Assembly: GCA_943370355.1 (NCBI GenBank)
Contig: CALRQP020000019.1
Location: forward strand, 6,821-70,820
Direction of reading: 5' to 3'
From: JADCGM01 sp943370355
Lineage (GTDB): Bacteria > Pseudomonadota > Alphaproteobacteria > Sphingomonadales > Sphingomonadaceae
Length of the DNA stretch: 64,000 bases
Positions 22,180-31,631 of this stretch are shown here, in pieces. The number at the start of each line of letters is the position of its first letter. Positions within the stretch are counted from its first letter, which is position 1. The notes beneath the pieces are model-generated. The model had not been told where the DNA came from. It saw nothing but the letters and a program-made list of their open reading frames with translations, and did not search any database. Made by a program: the position numbers and the translations under genes.

Positions 22180-23451
22180 TCAGGCCTTCTCGTGCAGCAG
22201 TCTCTGGACCGTCGCGTCGAACTCGCGCTTGGCTTTGGCGTTTAGGGGGCCGGTCGCGGGGCCCGCCCAGCCAACATGGATTTCGCGCAACCGCCCGTCG
22301 CGGCCGATGAAGAGAGTCGACGGATAAACGCGCACGCCGCCGATCGAGGGCAGGGCTGCCTTGCTGCTCTCCGCCGTCGGTTGGCCGGCGAGCAGCAACG
22401 GGTAGCGCAGGCCATAGCGCGCGCCGAACCGGTCGATCTGCGCGAAAGCGCGCGCGGCGTCGTCGCCGACTTCGAACTGCAGGCCGATCACTTCGAGCCC
22501 TTCTGACTTATGCGCCGCGGCATAGGGTCCGATGAAGCGGGCTTCGTCATGGCAGTTGGGGCACCAAGCCCCGCCAAGCGTCACGACGACGACCTTGCCC
22601 TTGAACCGTGCGTCCGACAGCGACACGCGATTGCCGCTGCTGTCAGGGAAGCTGAAGGCGATGCGGTCGACGGGCGGCTTTTGAACCTCGATAGCCTCGA
22701 CACTGTCGGTGCCGGCGCGGCGCGCGGTCCAGGGCGTTCCCGCGGTACTGCGCGCGCCAAAATTCTCGCCGGTGAGTTGCCCGTTCGCCAACGTGCCGCG
22801 CCACAGCGCCGTTGAATTGCCGTCGAACATCGACAGCAGCAGCGTGCTGCCGGAGATGTCACCGGCAAGGTAGCGGGTGTCGCCGCTCGGGAATTGCACC
22901 GATCCCGTCACATGACTGCCAGTCTGGCGGAACTGGGCGAGGCCGCGTTCGGGTTTCGACCCGGCACTATCGACAATCCAGCGCCCATTCAGGTTCGCAG
23001 CCGGAGGGGCAGGCTTGGCGAAGAAGCGAAAGGCCGCCCGCGTTCCGGTGAGCGCGAGGGTCGCCGGCCCGGCACGGCGCTGGAGCGACGCGCTGCCGGT
23101 CAACTGGCCGTCCGGCCCCAGCGTCGCAACAACCCGCGAGCCGTAGGAGGGAAAATCCAGAACGAGCTGATTGCCATCAATCTCGACTTTCTCGGCGCGG
23201 AGCCGTTCGGGCGGATTGAGCAGCCATGCGGCGGGCTTGCCACGCTCCCGCCCGACCTCGAGGCCGAAGGGCAGTTCGCCGCCGGGGTGCACGAGCGTCA
23301 CGCGCCAGACGCCGACGAAGGATCCAGTTGCCGCATGCACAGGCGGTACGAACATCAGCGCGATCACGGCTGCGAAGGCGAGCAGAGTCAGGCCGCGCCA
23401 GAACAGCGCCTCGGCCCGTGTCCGCAGCGCTGTGGTGCGCGCGAGTGCCAT
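22180..23451 (-). CDS. Thioredoxin-like (TlpA/ResA-type) disulfide oxidoreductase with large N-terminal region
   Basis: A 423-residue membrane-anchored or periplasmic protein. Hydrophobic residues 15-40 form a signal/anchor; residues 45-265 hold two similar beta-rich segments (GVWRVTLVHPGGELPFGLEV and NGRWIVDSA). A thioredoxin domain follows: SFPDSSGNRVSLSDARFKGKVVVVTLGGAWCPNCHDEARF. The active site is CPNC. Bacterial proteins of this layout reduce or sense periplasmic disulfides; the target is unknown. It is transcribed towards dctA. Confidence 0.85.
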   Translation of the reverse strand: MALARTTALRTRAEALFWRGLTLLAFAAVIALMFVPPVHAATGSFVGVWRVTLVHPGGELPFGLEVGRERGKPAAWLLNPPERLRAEKVEIDGNQLVLDFPSYGSRVVATLGPDGQLTGSASLQRRAGPATLALTGTRAAFRFFAKPAPPAANLNGRWIVDSAGSKPERGLAQFRQTGSHVTGSVQFPSGDTRYLAGDISGSTLLLSMFDGNSTALWRGTLANGQLTGENFGARSTAGTPWTARRAGTDSVEAIEVQKPPVDRIAFSFPDSSGNRVSLSDARFKGKVVVVTLGGAWCPNCHDEARFIGPYAAAHKSEGLEVIGLQFEVGDDAARAFAQIDRFGARYGLRYPLLLAGQPTAESSKAALPSIGGVRVYPSTLFIGRDGRLREIHVGWAGPATGPLNAKAKREFDATVQRLLHEKA

Positions 23452-23559
23452 CTGCCTCTCCTTGTCTTGGGAGAGGCACGCTAGTCAGATCGTCGGACGC
23501 GGCAATCGAGGCTTTCTTGCCCGCGCGAAAGCTGGCCTATCGCCGGACTAGGGTATGGC

Positions 23560-24393
23560 CTAGTCGCGCAGTAGCTCGTTGATGCCGGTCTTGCTGCGGG
23601 TTTGCGCGTCGACTGTCTTGACGATGACGGCGCAGTAGAGGCTCGGGCCCGGCGATCCATCGGGCAGCGGCTTGCCGGGCAGGCTACCGGGGACGACGAC
23701 CGAATAGGCCGGCACACGGCCCATATAGGTCTGCCCCGAAGCGCGATCGACGATCTTGGTCGAGGCGCCGAGGAACACGCCCATTGAGATGACTGCGCCG
23801 GTCTCGACGACGACGCCCTCGGCGACTTCGGACCGAGCGCCGATGAACGCGTTATCCTCGATGATCACGGGGCCCGCCTGCAGCGGCTCGAGTACGCCAC
23901 CGATGCCGGTGCCGCCTGAGATATGCACGTTCGCGCCGATCTGCGCGCAGGAGCCGACGGTCGCCCAGGTATCGATCATCGTATTTTCGCCCACGCGTGC
24001 GCCGAGGTTAACGAAGCTGGGCATCAGTACGGCGCCGGGGGCGATATAGGCCCCGCGCCGGACGATCGCGCCAGGAACGGCCCGGAATCCGGCGGCGCGG
24101 AAGCGGTTTTCGCCCCAGCCGTCGAATTTCGATGGCACCTTGTCCCACCAGTGGGCCGCACCCGGGCCACCCGAGATCGACGCCATGTCGTTCAAACGGA
24201 AAGACAGCAGCACCGCTTTCTTGAGCCACTGATTGACCTGCCAGCCGTCACCGCTCTTTTCCGCGACACGCAGCGAGCCGTCGTCGAGGCCGGCGATTGC
24301 CGCCTCGACCGCGTCGCGCAGTTCGCCCTTGGTCGCGGACGACACGCCGTCGCGGGCGTCCCATCCGGTTTCGATGATGTTTTGCAGGCTCAT
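23560..24393 (-). CDS. dapD: 2,3,4,5-tetrahydropyridine-2,6-dicarboxylate N-succinyltransferase
   Basis: A 277-residue enzyme of lysine and meso-diaminopimelate biosynthesis (succinylase branch). Left-handed beta-helix hexapeptide repeats are plain: IVRRGAYIAPGAVLMPSFVNLGARVGENTMIDTWATVGSCAQIGANVHISGGTGIGGVLEPL, then VIIEDNAFIGARSEVAEGVVVETGAVISMGVFLG. The length is normal and the start is the ATG at 24393. The upstream HAD gene overlaps it by four bases, so the two are coupled. The product acts in the cytoplasm. Confidence 0.96.
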   Translation of the reverse strand: MSLQNIIETGWDARDGVSSATKGELRDAVEAAIAGLDDGSLRVAEKSGDGWQVNQWLKKAVLLSFRLNDMASISGGPGAAHWWDKVPSKFDGWGENRFRAAGFRAVPGAIVRRGAYIAPGAVLMPSFVNLGARVGENTMIDTWATVGSCAQIGANVHISGGTGIGGVLEPLQAGPVIIEDNAFIGARSEVAEGVVVETGAVISMGVFLGASTKIVDRASGQTYMGRVPAYSVVVPGSLPGKPLPDGSPGPSLYCAVIVKTVDAQTRSKTGINELLRD

Positions 24394-25064
24394 GCGGCAA
24401 TCCTTTGGTCGAGCGAGTCCAGCCATTCGCCGACGTCGGCGATCTCGATGTCGATATAGTCGGGCGAAGCCTCATGCCCGCCGCGCTCCGAGCCATTGTT
24501 GACCCAGACCGTGGTCATGCCGAGCGCCTTGGCGGGCTTCAGGTTGCGCGCCATATCCTCGACGAACAACGCCGTCGTGGGATCGATCTGATAGGCCGAA
24601 CATAGGCCGGCATAGGCGGATGCTTCGGGCTTGGGCACGTAGTTGGTGGCATGGATATCGTGCACCGCCTCGAAGGCATCATCGAGACCGAGCGCTGCGA
24701 GCACGCGGCTCGCATAGGCGAGATCGCCATTGGTGAACACGAGCTTGCGGCCCGGCAGTTTGGCGATTCCGCCGATCACCTTAGCGTCCTGCACGACATG
24801 CGACAGGTCGACATCGTGGACGAAATCGAGAAATTCATGGGGGTCGATATCGTGGCTCCGCATCAGGCCGCTGAGCGTCGTCCCGTGGGCGTGGAACAGG
24901 TCCTTCTGCACCCGCCGCGCCTCGACTGCGTCGACGCCGAGCAGGCGGGCGATATACTCACCCATCTTCGCATCGATCTGCGCGAACAGGTCGATGCGCG
25001 GATGGTAGAGCGTGTTGTCGAGATCGAAGATCCAGGTGCGGATGCGGGACAGGTCGGGGGACAT
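24390..25064 (-). CDS. HAD-family hydrolase, pyrimidine 5'-nucleotidase-like
   Basis: A 224-residue haloacid-dehalogenase phosphatase. Motif I is WIFDLDNTLY with Asp14 and Asp16, motif II is LVFTNGD near residue 110, and the C-terminal FVEDMARNLKPAKALGMTTVWV carries the motif IV acidic residues. It resembles pyrimidine 5'-nucleotidase (SDT1/PUT-type) proteins. I use ATG 25064; an ATG at 25091 would add nine residues. Its start-stop overlap with dapD puts it in the same transcript. Confidence 0.9.
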   Translation of the reverse strand: MSPDLSRIRTWIFDLDNTLYHPRIDLFAQIDAKMGEYIARLLGVDAVEARRVQKDLFHAHGTTLSGLMRSHDIDPHEFLDFVHDVDLSHVVQDAKVIGGIAKLPGRKLVFTNGDLAYASRVLAALGLDDAFEAVHDIHATNYVPKPEASAYAGLCSAYQIDPTTALFVEDMARNLKPAKALGMTTVWVNNGSERGGHEASPDYIDIEIADVGEWLDSLDQRIAA

Positions 25065-25165
25065 ACAGCCGCCCGTATCGCGGTTATTCATTTAAGGTCA
25101 ACGCGGGCTGTGTTAGCGACAGCTGTCGTGACAGGGGGGCGGGTTGAATTCCCGCATGTGTGCCG

Positions 25166-27469
25166 ATGAACGAAGCGGGTGTCGGGAGCCGGATAGCCAG
25201 CGCAAGCTCGGTCGGGATTGCCGCTTTGCTTCTGACGGCCTGCGGGGGTGGTGGGACCTCCGTCGCTTCGACGCCCTCAGCACCCGCCGTGGCCGCGACG
25301 ACGCCGGTCGTGACGCCGACGCCGACGCCTGTCGTCAATTACAATACCGCCGAATATGCGCGCTCGGGCGGTGCGGTGCAGATGCAGGCCATCTCCGCCT
25401 ACCAGAAGGGTGCAACCGGCTCGGGCATCACCATCGCGATCACCGATAGCGGCGTCGACATTCAGAGTTCGGAATTCGCCGGACGCATTTCCCCGGCGAG
25501 CCAGGACGTGGTTGGCGGCCGTAGCGTCGATGACGATTCGGGACATGGCACCAGCGTCGCTGCCGTTGCGCTTGCTGCCAAGGACGACGTCAATATCCAC
25601 GGCGTTGCGTTCAATGCGACGCTACTCGCGCTCCGAACCGATACCCCTGGCAGTTGCAGCGGCACCGATGGCTGTTCGCACGCCGACAGTGCGCTGGCCC
25701 GCGCGGTCGATATCGCCGTCGCCAACGGCGCGCGCATCGTCAACATGTCGCTGGGCGGGTCAGGCGCCAACCTGACCCTGCGCAACGCGATCGCACGGGC
25801 AACCCGGGCGGGCGTGATCTTTGTGATCTCGGCGGGCAATGACGCAACTGCCGATCCCGATCCGCTCGCGCTTGTCGCCAATGACGCGCCGACGGCGAAC
25901 GGCCTCGTCGTCATCGCCGGTTCGGTCGGCACGGCCTCCGACCCCAATGCGATCTCGACCTTCAGTGACCGCGCGGGAAGCGGAGCGGCGCATTATGTAG
26001 CGGCGCTCGGCTACCGGGTCCGAAGCTTCGACCATACCGGCACCAACTTCCTGTTCAGCGGCACCTCTTATTCGGCTCCGAATGTCTCAGGGGCGCTGGC
26101 GCTGATACTTCAGGCCTTTCCGACGATGACCTCGGCACAGGCGGTCAACATCCTGTTCAGCACGGCCGACGACGCCGGCGCGACAGGGGTCGATCCGATT
26201 TATGGCAACGGCATCGTCAATCTGGCACGCGCCTTCCAGCCAATCGGCAGCACCTCACTTGCCGGGAGCGCGATCCCGATTTCGACGACCGACAATGCAA
26301 CGCTCGGCGGCGCGATGGGCGACGGCGGGCAATTGGGCGCATCGCTCGGCGGTGCTGTAATCCTCGACGGCTATGGCCGCGCCTTTGCCGTGCAGCTTGC
26401 GCAGACGATCAATGTGACGCCGACGCCGCTTTTGCTTGGCAGCCGTCTTGCCGACCGGTCGCACAATGCGAGTTTCGGCAATGGCGCCCGGGTTGTCAGT
26501 TTCACGATCACGCCTCCGACGTCGACACGGCCGTGGGTTGGCCTCGCCCAGAGCGGGCGTGACCTGCATGCGGGCGACGAGAACCGGGTGACGCACGGCT
26601 TTGCTGCAAGCCGGACCGATCCGCGCACGATGACCGGCTTCGCTTATGGCTATAGCGCTGACGTGTTAGCCGGCGTGCTTGCGGGCCGCGAATCGCCCGC
26701 CTATTTGACCAGCGGTCCGATGGGCGACTCGCCGCTTGTCCAGTCCGGCGGTGTGGCCGGCGCGGTGCTTCGCGACGCGGGCAAGTGGCGCTTCGGCCTC
26801 TCGGCGGGCAGTGCCGATGTTTCGCGCCTCGCCCGGCTGTCGCCGTTCGAGCCGACAGGGTTGCGCAGCGGCGCCATCGGCACGGTGGGCGTAACGGCGA
26901 GCCGCCTGTTCGGTCGCGCCGCGCTCACCGCCGGCCTGTCGCAGATGACCGAGAGCGATACGGTATTGGGCGCCCAAGCGAAGGGCGCGCTTGGCCTGGC
27001 GGGCGCAACGACGACGTTCGCGACGCTGGAAGCGCGGGCCCGCTTTGGCCGCTGGTCGCTGGCCGCAGGCACGCGCAGCGGCTGGACGACGGCGCGTCTG
27101 ACCGGCGGTCTGGTCAGCAGGCTCGGATCCCTCCGCAGCACGGCGTGGGAGGGTGAAGTCTCACGAGCGGGACTGTTCGGCAATGACCGGCTGTCGTTCC
27201 GTCTTGCGCAGCCGCTACGCGTCGAAGGCGGCCTCGCCAGCCTGTCGGTGCCGGTCGATTATGACTATGCGACCGGCCTCACCAGTTTCGAGCAGCGCAG
27301 CGTCAACCTGACGCCGAGCGGTCGAGAGATCGACGCCGAGGCGGCGTACAGCGTCGCGGCGTTCGGCGGTTCGCTTGATGCCAATCTCTACCTGCGCCGC
27401 GAGCCCGGCCATGTTGCCGCGCGGCCCGACGATGTCGGGGCAGCGCTACGCTACGCCGTCGCCTTTTAG
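25166..27469 (+). CDS. S8 (subtilase) lipoprotein with C-terminal autotransporter-like barrel
   Basis: A 767-residue exported serine protease. Signal and lipobox: LLLTAC then GGGG (Cys26), with a Pro/Thr/Val-rich linker. The S8 triad is intact: Asp94 (AITDSGVD), His127 (SGHGTS), Ser301 (GTSYSAP). After about residue 380 the sequence switches to beta-rich amphipathic strands (RVVSFTITPPTSTRPWVGLAQSG, GRWSLAAGTRSGW and LSFRLAQPLRV), ending in VAF, like an autotransporter barrel. A GTG two codons upstream is an alternative start. It converges with and overlaps the DLH gene by four bases. Such proteases may be anchored and secreted to the surface; the substrate is unknown. Confidence 0.9.
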   Translation: MNEAGVGSRIASASSVGIAALLLTACGGGGTSVASTPSAPAVAATTPVVTPTPTPVVNYNTAEYARSGGAVQMQAISAYQKGATGSGITIAITDSGVDIQSSEFAGRISPASQDVVGGRSVDDDSGHGTSVAAVALAAKDDVNIHGVAFNATLLALRTDTPGSCSGTDGCSHADSALARAVDIAVANGARIVNMSLGGSGANLTLRNAIARATRAGVIFVISAGNDATADPDPLALVANDAPTANGLVVIAGSVGTASDPNAISTFSDRAGSGAAHYVAALGYRVRSFDHTGTNFLFSGTSYSAPNVSGALALILQAFPTMTSAQAVNILFSTADDAGATGVDPIYGNGIVNLARAFQPIGSTSLAGSAIPISTTDNATLGGAMGDGGQLGASLGGAVILDGYGRAFAVQLAQTINVTPTPLLLGSRLADRSHNASFGNGARVVSFTITPPTSTRPWVGLAQSGRDLHAGDENRVTHGFAASRTDPRTMTGFAYGYSADVLAGVLAGRESPAYLTSGPMGDSPLVQSGGVAGAVLRDAGKWRFGLSAGSADVSRLARLSPFEPTGLRSGAIGTVGVTASRLFGRAALTAGLSQMTESDTVLGAQAKGALGLAGATTTFATLEARARFGRWSLAAGTRSGWTTARLTGGLVSRLGSLRSTAWEGEVSRAGLFGNDRLSFRLAQPLRVEGGLASLSVPVDYDYATGLTSFEQRSVNLTPSGREIDAEAAYSVAAFGGSLDANLYLRREPGHVAARPDDVGAALRYAVAF

Positions 27470-28179
27470 GCGAAAATCTCCGCGAGGAAGTCGGCCATCG
27501 CGCGCCACGACCGCTTGTCGGCATTTTCGTTGTAGGCGAGGCCGCGCTCGGGCGCGTTCATGCCCTTCGCCGTGAAGGCGTGCATGGCATGGCCATAGGC
27601 ATGTAGCTGCCAGTCGGCCCCCGCATCCGTCAATTCCTTGGCAACGCCAACCACCGAGTCGGGCGTCGCCATCGGATCGTCCCAGCCGTGCAGGATCAGC
27701 ACCTTGGTCTGAATCGGCACCTGTGCGCCGAGGCCGGGTGGCGGGAAGATGCCATGGATGCTGACCGCGCCCTTGACGTCCGACGTGCCGCTCCGCGCGA
27801 CATCGAGCGCGCACAGGCCGCCGAAACAATAGCCGGTAATGGCGACCTTCGATGGATCAACGTCCGGGTGACCCTTCGCGAATTCGACGGCGGCGAGCAG
27901 GCGCTGACGCAGCATCGCGCGGTCGCCGACGAAGGGCGACATCAGCGACGTGTTGTCGCCGCCTGCGTCGCCGCGATTGCCTTTGCCATATACGTCAATG
28001 GCGATACCAGTGTAGCCGAGCTTGGCCATCTCGCGGGCGGTGGTGCGCTCATGATCGGTCTGGCCAGCCCATTGGTGTGCGACGAGTACGCAGGGGCGTT
28101 TGCCGCCGCCGTCTGCCGTCGCGACAAATGCTTCGCAAACGGTGTCGCCGTCGCGATAGTCCTGAAGTGTTTCCGTCAT
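27466..28179 (-). CDS. Dienelactone hydrolase family protein
   Basis: A 237-residue alpha/beta hydrolase. Catalytic Cys118 sits in the elbow GYCFGG, Asp168 in GWDDPM and His200 in GHAMHAF, all typical of the dienelactone hydrolase (DLH) family with a Cys nucleophile. The family hydrolyses 4-carboxymethylenebutenolides in chlorocatechol degradation, but many members have other substrates. No catechol pathway genes are adjacent. It overlaps hisD at its start (ATGA at 28176-28179), so it probably rides on the histidine transcript. Confidence 0.9.
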   Translation of the reverse strand: MTETLQDYRDGDTVCEAFVATADGGGKRPCVLVAHQWAGQTDHERTTAREMAKLGYTGIAIDVYGKGNRGDAGGDNTSLMSPFVGDRAMLRQRLLAAVEFAKGHPDVDPSKVAITGYCFGGLCALDVARSGTSDVKGAVSIHGIFPPPGLGAQVPIQTKVLILHGWDDPMATPDSVVGVAKELTDAGADWQLHAYGHAMHAFTAKGMNAPERGLAYNENADKRSWRAMADFLAEIFA

Positions 28180-29483
28180 TGCCTCGTCCCCGGATCATCG
28201 AGCCGCAACCGCACCGACTCGCCATGTGCATGAAGCCCTTCGGCGGTGGCCAACGCAACCGCAGACGGGCCGACCGCTGCCATGCCTTGCGGCGAGCAGT
28301 CGAGAAAGGTCGTGCGCTTCATGAAATCGGCGACCGACAGGCCCGATGCGAAGCGCGCGCGGCGGCCGGTCGGCAGCACATGATTGGGGCCGCCGATATA
28401 GTCGCCGATCGCCTCGGGCGTGTGCCGGCCGAGGAAGACCGAGCCGGCGTGGCGGACCTTGGCGAACAGCGCCTGCGGGTCGGCTGTTGCGATTTCGAGA
28501 TGCTCGGGCGCCAGCGTGTTAATGAGGCCGGGTGAGTCGTCGAGCGCGCCGAGCAGGATGACCGCGCCATGATCGTCCCAGCTTTGCCGCGCGATGGCAC
28601 CGGTTGGCAAGCGCGCGATCAGGTCTTCGACGGCAGCGCAGACCGCATCGGCGAAGGCCGCATCGTCGGTGATCAGGATCGACTGGGCGACCGGGTCATG
28701 CTCGGCCTGGCTCATCAGGTCGGCGGCGATCCAGGCGGGATCGTTGGCGGCGTCGGCGACGACGAGGATTTCCGAAGGTCCAGCGACCATGTCGATGCCG
28801 ACGCGACCGTAGAGTTGCCGCTTTGCTTCGGCGACCCAGGCATTGCCGGGGCCGACGATCTTGTCGACGGGCGCGATGGTGGCGGTGCCGAAGGCCAGCG
28901 CGGCGACGGCCTGCGCGCCGCCGATGCGGTAGACGACATCGACGCCGGCAAGCCGCGCGGCGGCGAGGACCAGCGGGTTCAGGCGGCCGCCCGGCGTCGG
29001 GGTGACCATAACGAGCCGTCCGACTCCGGCGACCTTGGCGGGGATCGCGTTCATCAGCACCGAGGAGGGGTAGCTGGCGAGGCCGCCGGGAACGTAAAGC
29101 CCTGCCGCATCGACAGGCGACCAGCGCCAGCCGGCACGGATCCCGGTGGCGTCGGTGGCGTCCTGATCGACGGGCCGCTGCAGCTCGTGGAAGGCGCGGA
29201 TGCGGTCGGCAGCAAGGGTGAGCGCGGCCATCAGTTCGGGCGCGACTTCGGCGCAGGCGGCGTCGATCTCGCGCTCGCTGACCGCCATGCCGGTGGCGGC
29301 AAGGTCGATGCGGTCGAAGCGTTCGGTCAGCTCGAACAGCGCGGCGTCGCCGCGGATGCGCACGTCGGTAATAATCGCGGCGGTGTCGTTCGCGACTCCG
29401 GAATCGGTGTCGCGGGCGGACTCGACGAGGCGCGCGAAGGCGGCGGCAAAGCCGGGGTCGCGGCTATCCAGCCTGAGCGGCAC
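28176..29483 (-). CDS. hisD: Histidinol dehydrogenase
   Basis: A 435-residue NAD+-dependent enzyme catalysing the last two steps of histidine biosynthesis. Family motifs: AGLYVPGGLASYPSSVLMNAIPA, the IVGPGNAWVAEAKRQLYG segment, MVAGPSEILVVAD, an AEHDP motif, and NTLAPEHLEIATA. The start is GTG 29483 with GGGAGG eight bases upstream, giving the usual length (homologues start MPLRLD-like). It overlaps the end of hisG by 20 bases and is followed by the DLH gene with a four-base overlap. Confidence 0.96.
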   Translation of the reverse strand: MPLRLDSRDPGFAAAFARLVESARDTDSGVANDTAAIITDVRIRGDAALFELTERFDRIDLAATGMAVSEREIDAACAEVAPELMAALTLAADRIRAFHELQRPVDQDATDATGIRAGWRWSPVDAAGLYVPGGLASYPSSVLMNAIPAKVAGVGRLVMVTPTPGGRLNPLVLAAARLAGVDVVYRIGGAQAVAALAFGTATIAPVDKIVGPGNAWVAEAKRQLYGRVGIDMVAGPSEILVVADAANDPAWIAADLMSQAEHDPVAQSILITDDAAFADAVCAAVEDLIARLPTGAIARQSWDDHGAVILLGALDDSPGLINTLAPEHLEIATADPQALFAKVRHAGSVFLGRHTPEAIGDYIGGPNHVLPTGRRARFASGLSVADFMKRTTFLDCSPQGMAAVGPSAVALATAEGLHAHGESVRLRLDDPGTRQ

Positions 29484-30129
29484 TGGCGGCCTCCCGGAAC
29501 CGCTCGATCCACGGCGCGATCTCGGCGGCGCGGGTCTTGAACGCCGCGCGATTGACGATGAGTCGCGAGCTAACCTGCGCAATTTGCTCGACTTCTACGA
29601 GTCCATTCTCCGCGAGGGTGCGGCCCGACGACACAAGATCGACGATCCGGCTGGTCAGCCCGAGCGCGGGCGCGAGCTCCATCGCGCCGTTCAATTTCAC
29701 GCATTCGGCCTGCACGCCGCGCGCCGCGAAATGCTTGCGCGCGACGTTCGGATACTTCGTCGCGACGCGGACATGGCTCCAGGCGCGCGGATCGTCGGTC
29801 GCGGCCTGCTCGGCCGGTTCGGCAACGGACAGGCGGCACTTGCCGATGCCGAGATCGACGGGCGCGTAAATCTCGGAAAAATCGAACTCCATGAGCACGT
29901 CATTGCCGGCGACGCCGAGCTGCGCTGCCCCAAATGCGACGAATGTCGCGACATCGAAGGAGCGCACGCGGATCAATGACAGGTTCGGCACGTTGGTGGC
30001 GAACTGGAGCGCCCGCGAGTCTTCGTCGGCAAACGCCGCTTCGGGTTCGATGCCGCAGGCACGCAGCAAGGGCAGCGCCTCCTTCAGGATTCGCCCCTTG
30101 GGTAGTGCAATGATGAGTTGGCCGTTCAC
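29464..30129 (-). CDS. hisG: ATP phosphoribosyltransferase, short form
   Basis: A 221-residue catalytic subunit of the first step of histidine synthesis. The start is GTG 30129 (VNGQLIIALPKGRILKEALPLL); upstream codons are not needed. The family motif region is MELAPALGLTSRIVDLVSSGRTLAENGL. The length is that of the short HisG_S type, which needs the separate regulatory protein HisZ and lacks the C-terminal regulatory domain; a hisZ gene is not in this window. Overlap with hisD indicates an operon. Confidence 0.94.
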   Translation of the reverse strand: MNGQLIIALPKGRILKEALPLLRACGIEPEAAFADEDSRALQFATNVPNLSLIRVRSFDVATFVAFGAAQLGVAGNDVLMEFDFSEIYAPVDLGIGKCRLSVAEPAEQAATDDPRAWSHVRVATKYPNVARKHFAARGVQAECVKLNGAMELAPALGLTSRIVDLVSSGRTLAENGLVEVEQIAQVSSRLIVNRAAFKTRAAEIAPWIERFREAASAAQAG

Positions 30130-30199
30130 GCGGGCAGCGTGTAGACAAGCGTCGTGGGCGCGGCAACCGCCGCTTCCGCGCATGACAAGGCGAGTGCCG

Positions 30200-30508
30200 A
30201 TGTTCGGAATGATGCTCAAGGCGCAGCGGGAAGCCATGGACTTGTGGCGCAAGTCTGCCGAGACGGCGACCGCCTCGGCTTATGTCGTGCAGAAACGCGT
30301 CAGCATGATGGGCAATCCGTCCGCATCGGATGTCGCCGAACTGAGCCGGATGATCCCCGAGAAGATGGCGGCCTTCGGTCTTGCCAATATGGCGATGGCA
30401 CAGGCCCTGCTGTCCGGCGAGAGCATGGCAGCCGGTATGTCCGCCGGCCTGAAGCCGATCCACGCGCGGGCGACCGCCAACGCCAAGCGGCTGCGCAAGA
30501 CGCGGTGA
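30200..30508 (+). CDS. Small hypothetical protein, possibly phasin-like
   Basis: A 102-residue protein (MFGMMLKAQREAMDLWRKSAETATASAYVV...). Its helical, amphipathic, Met- and Ala-rich sequence with AELSRMIPEKMAAFGLA and NMAMAQALLSGESM resembles phasin-like granule proteins, but I cannot assign a family firmly. The ATG at 30200 has an AAGGCGAG-like site eight bases upstream. It overlaps the start of the DUF2332 gene (GTGA) and is therefore coupled to it. It is divergent from hisG. Confidence 0.6.
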   Translation: MFGMMLKAQREAMDLWRKSAETATASAYVVQKRVSMMGNPSASDVAELSRMIPEKMAAFGLANMAMAQALLSGESMAAGMSAGLKPIHARATANAKRLRKTR

Positions 30509-31554
30509 GCGAGGCCGCCGTCCGGTCGGCGTTCAAGCAGCAGGCGCATTGGAGCGAGCGTCTGGGATCGCCCTTTATGGCGGCGCTGTGCAGCGGGCTT
30601 GCGGATGCGCTGAACCGCGACAGCCGGACGGGCCGGCGGCTGCTCGACTGGCCGGGCGACCCGAATGCCGCCGCAGTACAGATGCGGATGACCGGCGGGC
30701 TCAATGCGCTGGTGCGGCGCGGGGCTGTTCCCGATCTGGCAGGCCTTTACCCGCCGAACCCGACCCCAGACCCGGCGACACTTGCCGCAGCAGCGCTTGC
30801 GGCAATCGCCGCGCATGATGATTTCCTGCACGATTGGCTCGATTCGCCGCCGCAGACCAACGAGGTCATGCGCTCAGCCGTGCTGATGCCGGGTCTGCTG
30901 ACCGTCGCCGCCGAAACGGGCCTGCCGCTGGCGCTGCGCGAACTTGGCGCAAGCGGCGGGCTGAATTTGCGGCTCGATCACTATGCCTACCGGCTCGGCG
31001 GCCTCGTCATCGATCCGCCCGGTGCGCCGGTCATGATCGAACCGCGCTGGGAGGGCGATTCACCGCCAGCCGCCACGGTGCGTGTCGCCAGCCGGCGCGG
31101 CGTCGATATCCAGCCGCTCGATGTGCGCGATGCGGCGACACGCGAACGGCTGCTCGCCTTTGTCTGGCCCGATCAACTCGAGCGCGTCGCGCGGCTGTCG
31201 GCGGCGCTCGAGGCGGCAGCGGCCGATCCACCGCCGCTCGATCAGGGGGACGCTGCCGAATGGGCCGAAACCCATGCCGTGCCGACGCCCGGTGTCGCGA
31301 CGGTCGTCTTCCACTCGATCGCCCACCAATATTTCCCGCAGGCGACCAAGGACCGCCTCGCCGCTCATATGGAGCGGGCAGGCGCGGCTGCGACGCGCGA
31401 GTCGCCGCTAGCATGGCTCCGGTTCGAACTCGACGATCCCGTCGCGCTGGGACCACCGCCGACGCTGCGGCTGCGCATGTGGCCCGGCGGCGAGGACCGG
31501 TTGCTAGCGCATGTTCATCCGCATGGCTCGCAGGTGCGCTGGGTCGGATCGTAG
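30505..31554 (+). CDS. DUF2332 family protein
   Basis: A 349-residue protein of the DUF2332 family: SERLGSPFMAALCSGLADAL and DWPGDP near the N-terminus, ALRELGASGGLNLRLD around residue 150, and a C-terminal TPGVATVVFHSIAHQYFP segment. No enzymatic function is established; the fold is thought to resemble methyltransferases. GTG 30505 overlaps the stop of the previous gene. The 3' end coincides with a 13-bp direct repeat: the last codons are GTC GGA TCG TAG, and the repeat copy at 32188 continues as GTC GGC TGA, suggesting that the original gene ended one residue earlier. Confidence 0.88.
   Translation: MSEAAVRSAFKQQAHWSERLGSPFMAALCSGLADALNRDSRTGRRLLDWPGDPNAAAVQMRMTGGLNALVRRGAVPDLAGLYPPNPTPDPATLAAAALAAIAAHDDFLHDWLDSPPQTNEVMRSAVLMPGLLTVAAETGLPLALRELGASGGLNLRLDHYAYRLGGLVIDPPGAPVMIEPRWEGDSPPAATVRVASRRGVDIQPLDVRDAATRERLLAFVWPDQLERVARLSAALEAAAADPPPLDQGDAAEWAETHAVPTPGVATVVFHSIAHQYFPQATKDRLAAHMERAGAAATRESPLAWLRFELDDPVALGPPPTLRLRMWPGGEDRLLAHVHPHGSQVRWVGS
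31535..31547 (+). repeat. 13-bp direct repeat, left copy
   Basis: TGCGCTGGGTCGG lies in the final codons of the DUF2332 gene and is repeated exactly at 32188-32200. The two copies bound a lower-GC segment carrying a single gene. Confidence 0.85.
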
Positions 31555-31555
31555 A

Positions 31556-31585
31556 ATGTCCGCTAGCGACTCCATTGCAGACTTT
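31556..31585 (+). repeat. Degenerate TGTCCGCT repeat, left copy
   Basis: This segment begins AATGTCCGCT and continues with a sequence partly matching 32144-32175. Both copies have the same orientation and lie just inside the 13-bp direct repeats. They resemble a short palindromic motif I associate with alphaproteobacterial intergenic regions, but similarity beyond TGTCCGCT is weak. Confidence 0.4.
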
Positions 31586-31598
31586 GCCCAGTGCCAGA

Positions 31599-31628
31599 AA
31601 GCGCCCGCCAGGGCGTTCTGTGTTTTTG
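31599..31628 (+). terminator. Terminator inside the insertion, upstream of the hypothetical gene
   Basis: AGCGCCC (31599-31605 region) pairs with GGGCGTT around a GCCA loop and is followed within a few bases by TTTTT. It would stop transcription coming from the DUF2332 gene before the inserted gene. Confidence 0.65.
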
Positions 31629-31631
31629 TGT